Positions 8,398 through 16,935 of a stretch of DNA of 64,000 nt are shown here, one piece after another. The stretch is taken from assembly GCA_021850485.1 (NCBI GenBank), contig JAJZLY010000014.1, positions 1 through 64,000 on the forward strand, in the 5' to 3' direction. How positions within the stretch are numbered: the first letter of the stretch is position 1; the number at the start of each line of letters is the position of its first letter. The translations under genes were made by a program, and so were the position numbers. The notes under the pieces are model-generated. The model was not told the origin of the DNA. It saw only the letters and a list, made by a program, of their open reading frames with translations, and ran no database searches. The stretch comes from Bacillota bacterium. Its GTDB lineage: Bacteria; Bacillota; Sulfobacillia; JAJZYS01; JAJZLH01.

Positions 8398-9354
8398 CTA
8401 TGCTCTCAGCTGGCGGACAGCCTCAGTCATCGCTGGTAATACTTCGCTGGCATCACCGACCACTCCGTAGTCGGCGGCCTGGAAGATCGGTGCCTCTGGG
8501 TCCTTGTTGATGGCGACGATCAATTTCGAAGACGACATGCCGGCCATATGCTGAACGGCCCCGGAGATCCCACAGGCAATGTACAGGGCGGGTGACACCG
8601 TCTTTCCGGTCTGTCCCACCTGCTCGGCGTGCGGCCGCCAGCCGGCGTCCACCACGGCCCGACTGGCCCCCACGGCGGCGCCTAGCTCCTTGGCCAACTC
8701 CTCGATCAGATGGAAGTTCTCCGGGCCTTTGAGGCCACGGCCTCCGGAGACGATGATCTCGGCTTCGGTCAATTCGACTTGGCCACCGGCTCCGACTTCG
8801 TAGCCGGTGCTGTGGCCGTCGGTGTCGCCCGGTTCAAAGCTGACCGCAAGAGCCTCGATCGAAGCGGCCGAAGCTGCCGGCTTGGCCGCAGAAAACGCGT
8901 TCGGACGCAAGGTGGCGATACCGACCGGACTGGTCAGGCGCACCTCGGCAAAGGCCTTGCCTGCATACACCGGCCGCCTGTACACCCAGCCGCCATCGTC
9001 CTTGCTGATGGCGGTCACATCTGCCGCCAATCCAGCCTTCAGACGGCCCGCCAGCCTGGCCGCCACCTCTTTGCCCTGACTGGTGGCACCAAGCAGCACC
9101 AAGGTCGCTCCCGTCGCTGTCACTGCCGCCTGCACGGCGCGCACCCAGGCCCGCGGGGCATAGGATGTCACCTCTGGGCCGTCTACGGTCAGCACCTGGC
9201 TGACCCCCAGCTGGCTGGCCTCCGCCGCAAGCTTGCCCGCGTCCTTTCCCACCGCCACCGCCGCCACGTCCTCGCCCAGGGCGAGGGCGGCACCGATCAC
9301 TTCATAGGAGATCTTGCGCAGTCGATCCTCGCCTTCAAGCACTACGAGGTGCAT
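8398..9354 (-). CDS. etfA: Electron transfer flavoprotein alpha subunit
   Basis: ETF accepts electrons from acyl-CoA dehydrogenases and passes them to the quinone pool. The 318-residue product has the ETF alpha C-terminal FAD-binding domain: SGGRGLKGPENF, AVVDAGWRP, GQTGKTVSP, CGISGAVQH and INKDPEAPIFQ. The start is the second of two consecutive ATG codons (9352-9354), 7 nt after AGGAGG; that ribosome binding site overlaps the etfB stop. The electron donor is plausibly the acyl-CoA dehydrogenase at 15664-16812. Confidence 0.96.
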   Translation of the reverse strand: MHLVVLEGEDRLRKISYEVIGAALALGEDVAAVAVGKDAGKLAAEASQLGVSQVLTVDGPEVTSYAPRAWVRAVQAAVTATGATLVLLGATSQGKEVAARLAGRLKAGLAADVTAISKDDGGWVYRRPVYAGKAFAEVRLTSPVGIATLRPNAFSAAKPAASAASIEALAVSFEPGDTDGHSTGYEVGAGGQVELTEAEIIVSGGRGLKGPENFHLIEELAKELGAAVGASRAVVDAGWRPHAEQVGQTGKTVSPALYIACGISGAVQHMAGMSSSKLIVAINKDPEAPIFQAADYGVVGDASEVLPAMTEAVRQLRA

Positions 9355-9366
9355 CATTCGTCCTCC

Positions 9367-10125
9367 TCAAATCGCCTTGGCGTCTTCATGCAACAGCCGG
9401 ATCAGTTCCCGCCCAGCGTCGGCGCCAGGCAGGTCCTTCAGCAGCGTCCCCGCCTTCCTGGGCGCAGGTGGCGTCAGGCGGACCAACTCCACTCCCGCCG
9501 CAATGCCCAAATCAGCCGCCTGCACAGTGATCTCCTTGCGTTTGGCCTTCATGATCCCCGGCAAGGACGGATAGCGCGGCTCATTCAGTCCCTTTTGGGC
9601 CGTGACCACCGCCGGCAGGGAAAACGCGATCTGCTGCACGCCGCCCTCCACCTCGCGCTTGGCTTGGCCGCTGTGCGCCGCCGGATCGACCGACAGGGAA
9701 ACCGCCACCGTCACTTGAGGCAGATTCAAAAACTCGGCGACCAGCACCCCGACTTCAGCCTGATCATCATCAACCGCCTGCTTGCCACACAGGATCAAGT
9801 CAGGGGCCAATGCCTTGGCCGCCTGGGCCAGGGCCCATCCGGCCTGCAGCGCATCCGCCGGCTGGCCATCGACCCGAACTGCCTCGTCCGCCCCCATCGC
9901 CAGGGCGCTGCGCAGCGCCTCGTCGGCCTTGGCCGGGCCTAGGGTCAGCACGGTCACGGTTCCGCCATGCAATTCCTTGAGCAATAGCGCCTCTTCCACG
10001 GCGTACTCATCGTAGGGATTGAGGACCCAGGTCAGGCCATCGCGCTGGATGTCCTTGCCATCAGCGTCGATCTTGATCCGGGTCGCGGTATCAGGCACCT
10101 GTTTGACCAACACCAATATCTGCAT
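9367..10125 (-). CDS. etfB: Electron transfer flavoprotein beta subunit
   Basis: The AMP-binding partner of EtfA. The 252-residue protein opens with the family start MQILVLVKQVPDTATRIKID, followed by NPYDEYAVEEALLLKE, the LILCGKQAVDDDQAEVG nucleotide loop and MKAKRKEI near the C-terminus. Start codons GTG and ATG occur in tandem; the ATG at 10125 is preferred since AGGAGG lies 7 nt away. etfB and etfA are 12 nt apart and surely co-transcribed. Confidence 0.96.
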   Translation of the reverse strand: MQILVLVKQVPDTATRIKIDADGKDIQRDGLTWVLNPYDEYAVEEALLLKELHGGTVTVLTLGPAKADEALRSALAMGADEAVRVDGQPADALQAGWALAQAAKALAPDLILCGKQAVDDDQAEVGVLVAEFLNLPQVTVAVSLSVDPAAHSGQAKREVEGGVQQIAFSLPAVVTAQKGLNEPRYPSLPGIMKAKRKEITVQAADLGIAAGVELVRLTPPAPRKAGTLLKDLPGADAGRELIRLLHEDAKAI

Positions 10126-10184
10126 CACCAGGCCTCCTTGATCACAGGCAATGGGAGCGGACGGTCAAAGCCGGATCGAGTCTA

Positions 10185-11039
10185 TCACAGCCATTCGGCA
10201 ACCGGAGCCTTGGCCAGCGGCTGCAGAACCTCCAACAGGCCGCCTTGGTCCTGCGGCGCGACCACCCGCGACGCCTCGTGGCGCAGTTCGGCTGTTGCCT
10301 GCCCCATCGCCACGCCCAATCCGGCGACCGCCAACATGTCCCGGTCGTTAGCCCCGTCACCGACTGCCCAGACCTGATCCCAGGTCAGGCCGAGATCACC
10401 GATCAGCGCCGCCAGCCCGGTGGCCTTGGAGAGACCGGTGCGGATAAACTCGTTGGCGTCGTCCGCCGGTGTGGTGAACGCCATACCCAAGGCGGCGATG
10501 GCAGGGCGCAGGTAGGCACTGTGCACTCCGATCAAAGAACCCTTGTAGAGGCGAGGAGCATGGAACTGAAAGCGGCCAAGGCGGGCGGGAAACCGCCAGG
10601 TATTCCACGCCTCAGGGGGCAGGCCACCACCCATTTGCCGCCGCCCGATGCGCCCGCTCCAACAGTGCAGGTCCGCCTCGCCGGGTCTGGCCATGGCGGT
10701 GACCGTGGCACCGTAAAAGCGGATCTCAATACCAGCCTGGCGGGCCAGGGCCCAGGCCCGATGCCACTGGATGGTGCTCAGCGGTCGGTCCACCAGCCGC
10801 CGTCCATCGGCCGCCGTTACCACCGCACCATCCGCCGCTACCAGTGGTGCCCCGCCGATGCCAAGTCGCTCGGACCACCAGCGGGCGTTGTTCAACCGCC
10901 GCCCAGTGGCCAACACGACCACCACGCCCTGGCTGCGGATGGCTTGCAACAGGGGAGCAATGTCCGGAGACAGCGCCTCCCTGGCACCGAGAATTGTGCC
11001 ATCAAGATCCAGAGCGAGTAAGCGCGGCCGCGTTGTCAT
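10185..11039 (-). CDS. HAD-superfamily (Cof-type) phosphatase
   Basis: A cytosolic phosphatase of 284 residues. HAD motif I is ALDLDGTILG with the nucleophile Asp, motif II is VLATGRR, and motif IV is WAVGDGANDRDMLAVAG with the metal-binding Asp pair; the C2-type cap between them marks the Cof/YidA subgroup. These enzymes act on sugar phosphates or flavin precursors, but the substrate cannot be told from sequence. The start is uncertain: ATG 11039 or ATG 11048, neither with ideal spacing. It lies 59 nt before etfB and downstream of the ABC importer. Confidence 0.85.
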   Translation of the reverse strand: MTTRPRLLALDLDGTILGAREALSPDIAPLLQAIRSQGVVVVLATGRRLNNARWWSERLGIGGAPLVAADGAVVTAADGRRLVDRPLSTIQWHRAWALARQAGIEIRFYGATVTAMARPGEADLHCWSGRIGRRQMGGGLPPEAWNTWRFPARLGRFQFHAPRLYKGSLIGVHSAYLRPAIAALGMAFTTPADDANEFIRTGLSKATGLAALIGDLGLTWDQVWAVGDGANDRDMLAVAGLGVAMGQATAELRHEASRVVAPQDQGGLLEVLQPLAKAPVAEWL

Positions 11040-11102
11040 TGCCCTCATTGTGCCTGATCCCGCGTGGCAAGGAAACAGCGTCACCTGGGTTCTTGGCCCC
11101 TC

Positions 11103-11891
11103 CTAACGGCGGGGCAGTACCACCGGTGCTCCACCGTCCGGGTTGGCCATGACGCTGAGCTGGCCCCCATATACCTGCTGTACCAGTGGCCCTGTCAACA
11201 CCTGACTCGGTTCGCCAACGGCCACCAGCCGACCCTGATCCATCAGCAACATGCGGTCGGCAAAGGCCGCGGCAAGCGTCAGGTCGTGCATCGCCGCCAC
11301 CACCCCGTGGCCGCTCTCGGCCTGTGCCGCCAGGCACGCCATCATGGTTTGGGCATGGCCTGGGTCGAGGTGTGCCTCCGGTTCATCGAGCAGCAGCCAA
11401 CGCGCCTCCTGGGCCAGAGCTACCGCCAGACGAGCCCGGCTGCGCTCGCCTCCTGAGAGCTCCCGAAATGGTCGCTTGGCGAGCTCGCCGACATCAGCGG
11501 CGCTCAGCGCCCGGTCGATCGCCGACTGATCTGCAGCGCTGAGCGGGCTGAGCAGGAGGCGTTGGCGCAGACTGAGCCGGGTGAGCCGTCCCAGCGCCAC
11601 CAACTCTTCGACCGGCATGTCGTGGGCAGCCTCGCTCATCTGCGGCACCAGCGTGACCTGGCGAGCGCGCTCCTGCGGTCGCAGGGACCGCACGGGCGCC
11701 CCACCCAGCAGCACCTGGCCGCTGTCCGGCTCGAACCATCCGGACAGCAGCCGCAAAAGCGTCGACTTGCCAGCTCCGTTGGGGCCGACCACCGCCAGCA
11801 GCTGGCCCGGGTGGATCGTGATCGACATGTCGGCGACCACCAGCCGGCGGTGATAGGCGAACGAGAGCCGACGGGTCTCCAGCACGCTCAT
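11103..11891 (-). CDS. btuD: Corrinoid (vitamin B12) ABC importer, ATP-binding subunit
   Basis: The ATPase of a BtuFCD/FecE-type importer, 262 residues. Walker A is VGPNGAGKST, the ABC signature is ELSGGERSRARLAVALAQ, and Walker B is WLLLDEPEAHLD with the switch His in AAMHDL. The ATG start overlaps the permease stop as ATGA. The ligand assignment as corrinoid rests on the cobalamin riboswitch upstream of the operon (13966-14134), since FecE-like ATPases alone cannot distinguish B12 from siderophores. Confidence 0.88.
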   Translation of the reverse strand: MSVLETRRLSFAYHRRLVVADMSITIHPGQLLAVVGPNGAGKSTLLRLLSGWFEPDSGQVLLGGAPVRSLRPQERARQVTLVPQMSEAAHDMPVEELVALGRLTRLSLRQRLLLSPLSAADQSAIDRALSAADVGELAKRPFRELSGGERSRARLAVALAQEARWLLLDEPEAHLDPGHAQTMMACLAAQAESGHGVVAAMHDLTLAAAFADRMLLMDQGRLVAVGEPSQVLTGPLVQQVYGGQLSVMANPDGGAPVVLPRR

Positions 11892-12877
11892 CGCCCACCC
11901 TCCAGCCGGGTGGTGCGCAGTAGCAGCACGATGAAAAAGGGGCCACCTAAGAGCGCGGTGACGATGCCGACGGGGATTTCTCCGATGTTTGGCACCGACC
12001 GGGCAATGGTATCGGCCAGGATCAGAAACGACGCTCCGCCCAGCACGGCAACTGGCAGGGCGTAGCGGTGCAAGGAACCCACCAGCCGGCGAGCCACATG
12101 CGGCGCCACCAGCCCGACGAAGCCGATCAACCCAGACGCAGAGACGGCCACTGCCGTGACCAGCCCGGCGAGGATGATCAGCTGCCAGCGCAGGCGCCTG
12201 ACATCGATGCCGAGCGCATGGGCCTCCTCTTCGCCGATGGCCACCGCATCCAGCTCACGGTGCAGGTACAAAACCCCAACCACGCCAACGGCCAAGGCCA
12301 CCGCCAGCTCCGTGACCTGCGGCCACAGCACGCCGCCTAAACCCCCCAACTCCCAAAAGAAGATGGTCTGCAAGTCGTTGGCGTGCAAGGTCAGGAGCAG
12401 GGCGGTGGTGGCACCCAGAATCACCGATAGGGCGTAGCCGACCAAGATGACGGTCACGACCGAGGTGCCGCCCCGCCGCCTGGCTGCGGCGGTGGCGGCG
12501 AACACGGCCGCCACCGCCCCGATGAATGCACCGACCGGGATGACGGCCATCGCTGGGAAGAGCAGTAGCATCAACGTGGCGCCCAAACTGGCACCAGACG
12601 AGGTACCGATCAGGTAAGGATCGGCCAGAGGATTTTTGAGCAGGGCCTGAAACACCAGGCCGGCCAGGGCCAAACTGCCGCCGACCAAGGCGGCGGCCAG
12701 CACCCGAGGCAGGCGGATCTGCCAGATGATCACACTGATCAGAGATTGATTGGGGTGCACCAGGGACCACGTCAATTGGGACAACGACACTGGCGTGGGC
12801 CCGGTCCACAACCCGACGACCAAAGAGACCACAAGCGCCAGCGCGCTGAGCAGCAACACTCGGCGCGGATGTGTCAT
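11888..12877 (-). CDS. btuC: Corrinoid ABC importer, FecCD/BtuC-type permease
   Basis: A 329-residue membrane protein with about ten hydrophobic segments. Family landmarks are WQIRLPRVLAAALVGGSLALAG, FQALLKNPLADPYLIGTSSGAS and the cytoplasmic coupling region GLIGFVGLVAPHVARRLVG. It forms the dimeric channel for the BtuF/BtuD system around it. It lies 19 nt after the binding-protein gene and overlaps btuD by 4 nt. Confidence 0.92.
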   Translation of the reverse strand: MTHPRRVLLLSALALVVSLVVGLWTGPTPVSLSQLTWSLVHPNQSLISVIIWQIRLPRVLAAALVGGSLALAGLVFQALLKNPLADPYLIGTSSGASLGATLMLLLFPAMAVIPVGAFIGAVAAVFAATAAARRRGGTSVVTVILVGYALSVILGATTALLLTLHANDLQTIFFWELGGLGGVLWPQVTELAVALAVGVVGVLYLHRELDAVAIGEEEAHALGIDVRRLRWQLIILAGLVTAVAVSASGLIGFVGLVAPHVARRLVGSLHRYALPVAVLGGASFLILADTIARSVPNIGEIPVGIVTALLGGPFFIVLLLRTTRLEGGR

Positions 12878-12896
12878 GGCCGTCAGTCGCCCACCA

Positions 12897-13856
12897 TCAG
12901 GGAACGATCCCCGGCACCTGAAGTCCGGGGTGCAGAGCTTGGGCTAGCTGCAGCAGCCCTTGAACCACACTCGGCCCCGGGTTGGAGAGCAAGTTTGGGT
13001 TCACCGAACTGACGATCCGGTGACTCTTGACGGCGGCGATGACACTCCAGCCAGGACGGCCGGCCACACCCGCAACCGTTCCGCCAAATCCCTGGTCTTG
13101 CAGAATGATCACCTGAGGGTCGGCGGCGATCACCTGCTCGGAGCTCACTTCCGGGTAGGCGCTGCTGGAGATCTTGTCGACGACATTGACGCCACCGGCC
13201 AGGGACACCAGCTGGTCGATATAACTTCCCGGCCCGACCGTGTACAGGGTGGGCGGCGGGTTTAACTCCACGAAGGTCGAGACTGCTGGTCCTGCGGCCT
13301 TGGCTGCTTGGGCGATGGCGTTGATCTGGCTGGTCAGTTTGGCGGCCAAGGCTGTGGCTCCCGCACTGTCGCCGGTGGCCAAGCCCACGTCTTTGATGTC
13401 GGCGATGATGCCCGCCACCGAGGTGGGATCCAACACCGCCACCGGGATGCCAAGGGACTGGATCTTGGCGACGTAAGAGCCCGGGTAGACCACCAGCACC
13501 AGACCTGGATGCAGCGCCTTGATCGCTTCGAGATTGGGCGTGCTGCCGGCAGCGTTGCCCACGTTCTTGATGCCCTTAAGCTGGGATAGATAGGAGGCCG
13601 GCAGGTACTGGAAGGAGGCGGCGTCGGCGCCGACCAGGTCCTTTTTCAATCCGAGGGCCAGCACGATTTCGGTATCAGACGGCCCCAGCGCTACGATGCG
13701 GGTGACTGGAGCCTTCAGCCGGATCACCGCACCGGCATCATCTTTGAACTGCACCGCCGTCGACACCGGTTTGGCCGGCGCGCCGCAGCCGGCCAGGGCC
13801 AAAACGGACACCAGCACCAAGGGAACCAGAGCCAAAGGCCATCCGCGAGCCTTCAC
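12897..13856 (-). CDS. btuF: Corrinoid ABC importer, substrate-binding lipoprotein
   Basis: A 319-residue lipoprotein of the BtuF/FepB type: the signal peptide VKARGWPLALVPLVLVSVLALAGCG ends in a lipobox (LAGC), then RIVALGPSDTEIVLALGLKKDLVG and PNLEAIKALHPGLVLV are typical of the cluster A-II/III binding proteins. The GTG at 13856 is chosen because it starts directly before the signal peptide and has GAGGGG about 9 nt upstream; a longer frame to 13964 would run into the riboswitch. It captures the ligand outside the membrane and is the first gene of the riboswitch-controlled operon. Confidence 0.9.
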   Translation of the reverse strand: MKARGWPLALVPLVLVSVLALAGCGAPAKPVSTAVQFKDDAGAVIRLKAPVTRIVALGPSDTEIVLALGLKKDLVGADAASFQYLPASYLSQLKGIKNVGNAAGSTPNLEAIKALHPGLVLVVYPGSYVAKIQSLGIPVAVLDPTSVAGIIADIKDVGLATGDSAGATALAAKLTSQINAIAQAAKAAGPAVSTFVELNPPPTLYTVGPGSYIDQLVSLAGGVNVVDKISSSAYPEVSSEQVIAADPQVIILQDQGFGGTVAGVAGRPGWSVIAAVKSHRIVSSVNPNLLSNPGPSVVQGLLQLAQALHPGLQVPGIVP

Positions 13857-13883
13857 ACAGGTCCACCCCTCTAGGAACAGATT

Positions 13884-13907
13884 CCGCCTCGGCATCTCCC
13901 GAGGCGG
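13884..13907 (-). promoter_or_regulatory. Hairpin between cobalamin riboswitch and btuF (expression platform candidate)
   Basis: A 9 bp perfect stem (13884-13892 with 13899-13907) and a 6 nt loop lies just upstream of the GAGGGG ribosome binding site of btuF. A second hairpin (GAGGG/CCCTC around AAGGT-TC-ACCTT, about 13909-13932) precedes it. There is no T-run, so control of translation or of Rho access is more likely than intrinsic termination. This is inference from layout. Confidence 0.45.
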
Positions 13908-13965
13908 ACGAGGGCAAGGTGAACCTTCCCTCGGCAGACCTTCTTCACCGGAAGTCGCCGACAAG

Positions 13966-14134
13966 AACAGGCAGGTCTCCTGGCTCGCCGATCCGGTGCG
14001 CCCCTTCCCGCCCCGAGGGGCAGTGGTCTGGCGACCTTCATCTCCGGCATACAGTGGCGGGACCGCTCAGGCATCGCACCTGATTCCCTCTTCGCTCCCA
14101 GACGGGAGCACCTGTTCCGCTATACGGTTTGACG
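13966..14134 (-). promoter_or_regulatory. Cobalamin riboswitch (AdoCbl type)
   Basis: The complement carries the conserved riboswitch blocks in order: GGAACAGGTGCTCCC and GCGAAGAGGGAATCAGGTGC, then GGTCCCGCCACTGTATGCC, a GCCACTG-like core with a GC-rich peripheral stem, and finally the B12 box AGCCAGGAGACCTGCC at 13970-13985. It lies in the leader of the BtuFCD-type operon and should lower its expression when adenosylcobalamin is abundant. Ends are approximate. Confidence 0.93.
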
Positions 14135-14137
14135 CCA

Positions 14138-14166
14138 ATTATCCAGGCTCCAGCTACGGACCGCAA
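14138..14166 (-). promoter_or_regulatory. Promoter of the corrinoid transporter operon
   Basis: On the complement, TTGCGG (14161-14166) and GATAAT (14138-14143) are separated by 17 nt, and the predicted start falls just upstream of the riboswitch. The spacing and position support it; the -35 box is only partly consensus. Confidence 0.6.
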
Positions 14167-14184
14167 GCCTGCCTGGCACAGAAC

Positions 14185-14913
14185 TTAGACCTGTTGCGCC
14201 AGGAACTCTGCGATCGCCGCAGCCACCTTCTGCGGTGCTTCTAGAGGCAACAGATGGCCGGCTCCTTCGACCACCACCAACTGGGCGCCAATGGCGTCGA
14301 CCAGGGCGTTGGCGTATTTCAAGGGTGTGTACTGGTCGTCTGTGCCGGCCAGGACCAGCGCTGGCATCCCCTTCAGCGCCGCTAGGTCGTCCAGCCGATC
14401 AAAGCCATCGCACGCCAGGAAATCACCGTACGTGACCGCGACCGGTGCGCTACCCATTCGATCGAGAAGGGCAACTGGCGTCTGGGGAGACAAATAGGCC
14501 CTTCGGAAATTCTCCAAAAACACCCCTGCCGCCAGGCTGCTCAGCAGCTGGGCATTGACGCGCAGCCTGCCGCCGGTGGCGATCAGGACCAGGGCCTTGG
14601 GCCGAAACGGCCCGTCTAGGGCCAAGGTGAGGCTGATGGCTCCGCCCAGCGAGTGGCCGCCCACTGTTCGCGGCGTCCACCCGCCCGCTGTCAGCAGGCG
14701 GCTCACCCAGCTGGCGTACGATGCGACGGTGTTCAGGCCTGGCCCCTCGCTTTGGCCATGGCCTGGGAGATCCGGAGCAAACGCATCTGGGAGCCGTTCG
14801 AGCAGATCCGAAAAAACATCAGCGCTCTCGCCTGCGCCATGCAACAACAAAAGGCCGTCCCCGGGCCGGCCATGGATGGTGACTCGCCTTTCGTCCACCA
14901 TCAACTCAGGCAC
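14185..14913 (-). CDS. Alpha/beta hydrolase
   Basis: A cytosolic serine hydrolase of 242 residues. The nucleophile elbow is GGHSLGGAIS (Ser), the acid is likely in LAGTDDQYTP and the His in VEGAGHLLPLEAP. The oxyanion-hole region is LLLLHGAGESAD. Substrate unknown; position at the end of an acyl-CoA dehydrogenase / hydratase-like operon suggests an ester or thioester of an acyl intermediate. The GTG start overlaps the previous gene by 8 nt. Confidence 0.85.
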   Translation of the reverse strand: MPELMVDERRVTIHGRPGDGLLLLHGAGESADVFSDLLERLPDAFAPDLPGHGQSEGPGLNTVASYASWVSRLLTAGGWTPRTVGGHSLGGAISLTLALDGPFRPKALVLIATGGRLRVNAQLLSSLAAGVFLENFRRAYLSPQTPVALLDRMGSAPVAVTYGDFLACDGFDRLDDLAALKGMPALVLAGTDDQYTPLKYANALVDAIGAQLVVVEGAGHLLPLEAPQKVAAAIAEFLAQQV

Positions 14914-15667
14914 CTGCCTCGCCCCCCGCCTGGTCGTCAGACGCCCCCGATTGCGCAGTGGTTGGGTTCCGGCTGGCCTTGAACCGGGCCACCGCCTGCT
15001 GATGTGCCGGCCCTTCCCAGAGCCTGGCGAATAGACCCGGACTCACGGCGCTTTCCCGCTTGATCGCCGCCACAGCATCGGGGGCGAGTTCAGCCAATTG
15101 ATCCGCCTGGTGCCGGGCTGTCACTAAATCCGCTACCACCCGATCGGCCAAGCCTGCGGCCAGGGCTTGTTCGGCGCCAATCCACTGAGGGTCCAGAAAT
15201 AGGCTCCGACCGCGAGCGGCACCTAGCCGCCCGATCGCTCGCTCGAGACCTCCCCAGCCCGGGACCAGCCCCATCTCCAACTGTGCGGCCCGCAGTCGGG
15301 CCTGCGGGTGCATCCAGATCAAGTCGGCGGCCAGGGCCAACTCAACGCCACCGCCCAAAGCCACACCCTCCACCCAGGCCACGCTCAGGGCCGACGCTCG
15401 GGAGAGGTCTAGCAATGCCTCCTGGACCTGCGCCATGGTCGCTTGCAGATCGGCGGCAGCCAGGCCATGCAGCTCATCCAGATCTCCGCCCGAGCAAAAA
15501 CTGCCGCCCTCCCCGCGCAACAAGACCACCGGCGCCTGCAGGCTGGCCGAAACGGCCGCACGGAACTCGACTGCCGCCTGGCGATTCAGGGCGTTCTTGC
15601 GCTGCGGCCGGTTGAGCACGATCTCCACCCGGCCGCCCGCAAACTTCTGGCAAAAGACGCTGCTCAC
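14906..15667 (-). CDS. Enoyl-CoA hydratase/isomerase (crotonase) family protein, altered catalytic residue
   Basis: A 253-residue crotonase-fold protein. The CoA-binding and oxyanion loops are present: NRPQRKNAL, GGSFCSGGDLDEL and GVALGGGVELALAADL. In classic hydratases two Glu residues 20 positions apart act on water; here the first is kept (GGGVE) but position +20 is Gln (AAQLEMGLVPGWGG), with a Glu two residues later. The reaction may therefore differ from simple hydration. The GTG start overlaps the dehydrogenase stop as GTGA. Confidence 0.85.
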   Translation of the reverse strand: MSSVFCQKFAGGRVEIVLNRPQRKNALNRQAAVEFRAAVSASLQAPVVLLRGEGGSFCSGGDLDELHGLAAADLQATMAQVQEALLDLSRASALSVAWVEGVALGGGVELALAADLIWMHPQARLRAAQLEMGLVPGWGGLERAIGRLGAARGRSLFLDPQWIGAEQALAAGLADRVVADLVTARHQADQLAELAPDAVAAIKRESAVSPGLFARLWEGPAHQQAVARFKASRNPTTAQSGASDDQAGGEAGA

Positions 15668-16812
15668 TGGCGATCCTCTTTGGCCAGCCAGCGGGCTACT
15701 ACCATCCGTTGAATTTGGTTCGTCCCTTCGAAGATCTGATAGATCTTGGCGTCTCGAAAGAGCTTCTCCACCGGATATTCCGCCATGTATCCATAGCCAC
15801 CAAACACCTGCACCGCTCGATCTGCAGCCCGCATGGCGCTGTCCGAGGCAAACGCCTTGGCCATCGAGGCTTGCGCCGAGAACTCCAAGCCCTGATCGGC
15901 CCGCCAGGCAGCCTGCACGGTGAGCAGATGGGCGGCCTCCATTTCCATGGCGCTATCGGCCAGCATGGCGGCGACCATCTCATGTTCGATGATCGGCCGG
16001 CCGAACTGACGGCGCTCCTTGGCATAGCCGACGGCTTCGTCGGTGGCCCGCCGGCCGATGCCCACAGCGTGGGCGGCGATGTTGGCCCGGGACAGATCCA
16101 AGGTGCGCAGCGCCACCTTGAAGCCATCCCCCTCCGCACCCAGGCGCAGATCTTCAGGCACGAAGGCGTCCTCAAACACCACCTCCGTGGTGTTTGAGGC
16201 CCTGATGCCCAACTTGTGTTCCACCTTGCCCGCCGTCACGCCAGGCGTCGTGGCCGGAACGGCCAGGGCCAAAACTCCCTTGGCGCCCAGCGCCGGATCC
16301 GTGGTTGCGAACACGCTGTAGAGATCGGCCACGCCGCCGTTTGTGATAAACCGTTTGACCCCGTTCAGCCGATATCCACCCGCCACTCGCTCGGCTCGGG
16401 TGGCCAGTGCCACCGCGTCCGAACCCGACCCGGCTTCAGTCAGACAGAATGCGGCGAACTGAAGTTTCTGTGTGAACCCGGTGAGCAGCCGCTGTTGTTG
16501 CTCGCGGGTGCCGGCCACCAGGATCGGGGTCAGGCCCAGATTGTTGGCAGTCTTGGCCAGCGTAATGCCAGCACAGCCCCAGGCCAGCTCCTCGGTCACC
16601 AAGGCGTCCACCCAGCGGGCCAGGCCAGCACCACCCAGCGCCTCCGGGATCTCCGGGTCGAGCAGACCGGCGTCGAACACGCGTTGCAATTCTGGGCGAG
16701 CAAACGCCCCGCTTTGGTCGTAGCCTGCGGCGGCCGGTGCCAACACCTCGCGGCCAAGGCGGCGGGCCACCGACACGACCTGACTCGCCACATCGTCTAG
16801 ATGAAAGTCCAC
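15664..16812 (-). CDS. Acyl-CoA dehydrogenase
   Basis: FAD-dependent alpha,beta-dehydrogenation of an acyl-CoA, with electrons to ETF. The 382-residue product has the signatures FCLTEAGSGSDAVALATRAE, LNGVKRFITNG, HKLGIRASNTTEV, ERRQFGRPIIEHEMV and the C-terminal QVFGGYGYMAEYPVEKLFRDAKI; the catalytic Glu is in YQIFEGTNQIQR. The GTG at 16812 is selected because GAGGGGG lies 8 nt upstream and the length then fits the family; the open frame upstream is non-homologous. First gene of a three-gene operon, divergent from the flavin reductase. Confidence 0.95.
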   Translation of the reverse strand: MDFHLDDVASQVVSVARRLGREVLAPAAAGYDQSGAFARPELQRVFDAGLLDPEIPEALGGAGLARWVDALVTEELAWGCAGITLAKTANNLGLTPILVAGTREQQQRLLTGFTQKLQFAAFCLTEAGSGSDAVALATRAERVAGGYRLNGVKRFITNGGVADLYSVFATTDPALGAKGVLALAVPATTPGVTAGKVEHKLGIRASNTTEVVFEDAFVPEDLRLGAEGDGFKVALRTLDLSRANIAAHAVGIGRRATDEAVGYAKERRQFGRPIIEHEMVAAMLADSAMEMEAAHLLTVQAAWRADQGLEFSAQASMAKAFASDSAMRAADRAVQVFGGYGYMAEYPVEKLFRDAKIYQIFEGTNQIQRMVVARWLAKEDRQ

Positions 16813-16886
16813 CTGATATGCCCCCTCGATCCCTGTTTCACTGAAAACCAGCTTCCTTCTTGGTCTGGCCGTCCCCTGCTCACCTG

Positions 16887-16895
16887 TGCGACAAT
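16887..16895 (+). promoter_or_regulatory. Extended -10 promoter candidate for the flavin reductase
   Basis: TGC followed by GACAAT (16890-16895) fits an extended -10 element; no good -35 box is seen. If used, transcription starts near 16902, which would exclude the ATG at 16894 as a start codon and leave the ATC at 16936. Confidence 0.35.
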
Positions 16896-16935
16896 GCCTG
16901 ACGGTTGTCCGCCACACTCTGGGGAGGGACTCACT

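Noticed and set aside
16801-16935. ATG 16801 or ATG 16894 as the start of the flavin reductase
   Set aside because: Neither has a ribosome binding site and the added residues are not in family; the first also overlaps the start of the divergent acyl-CoA dehydrogenase.
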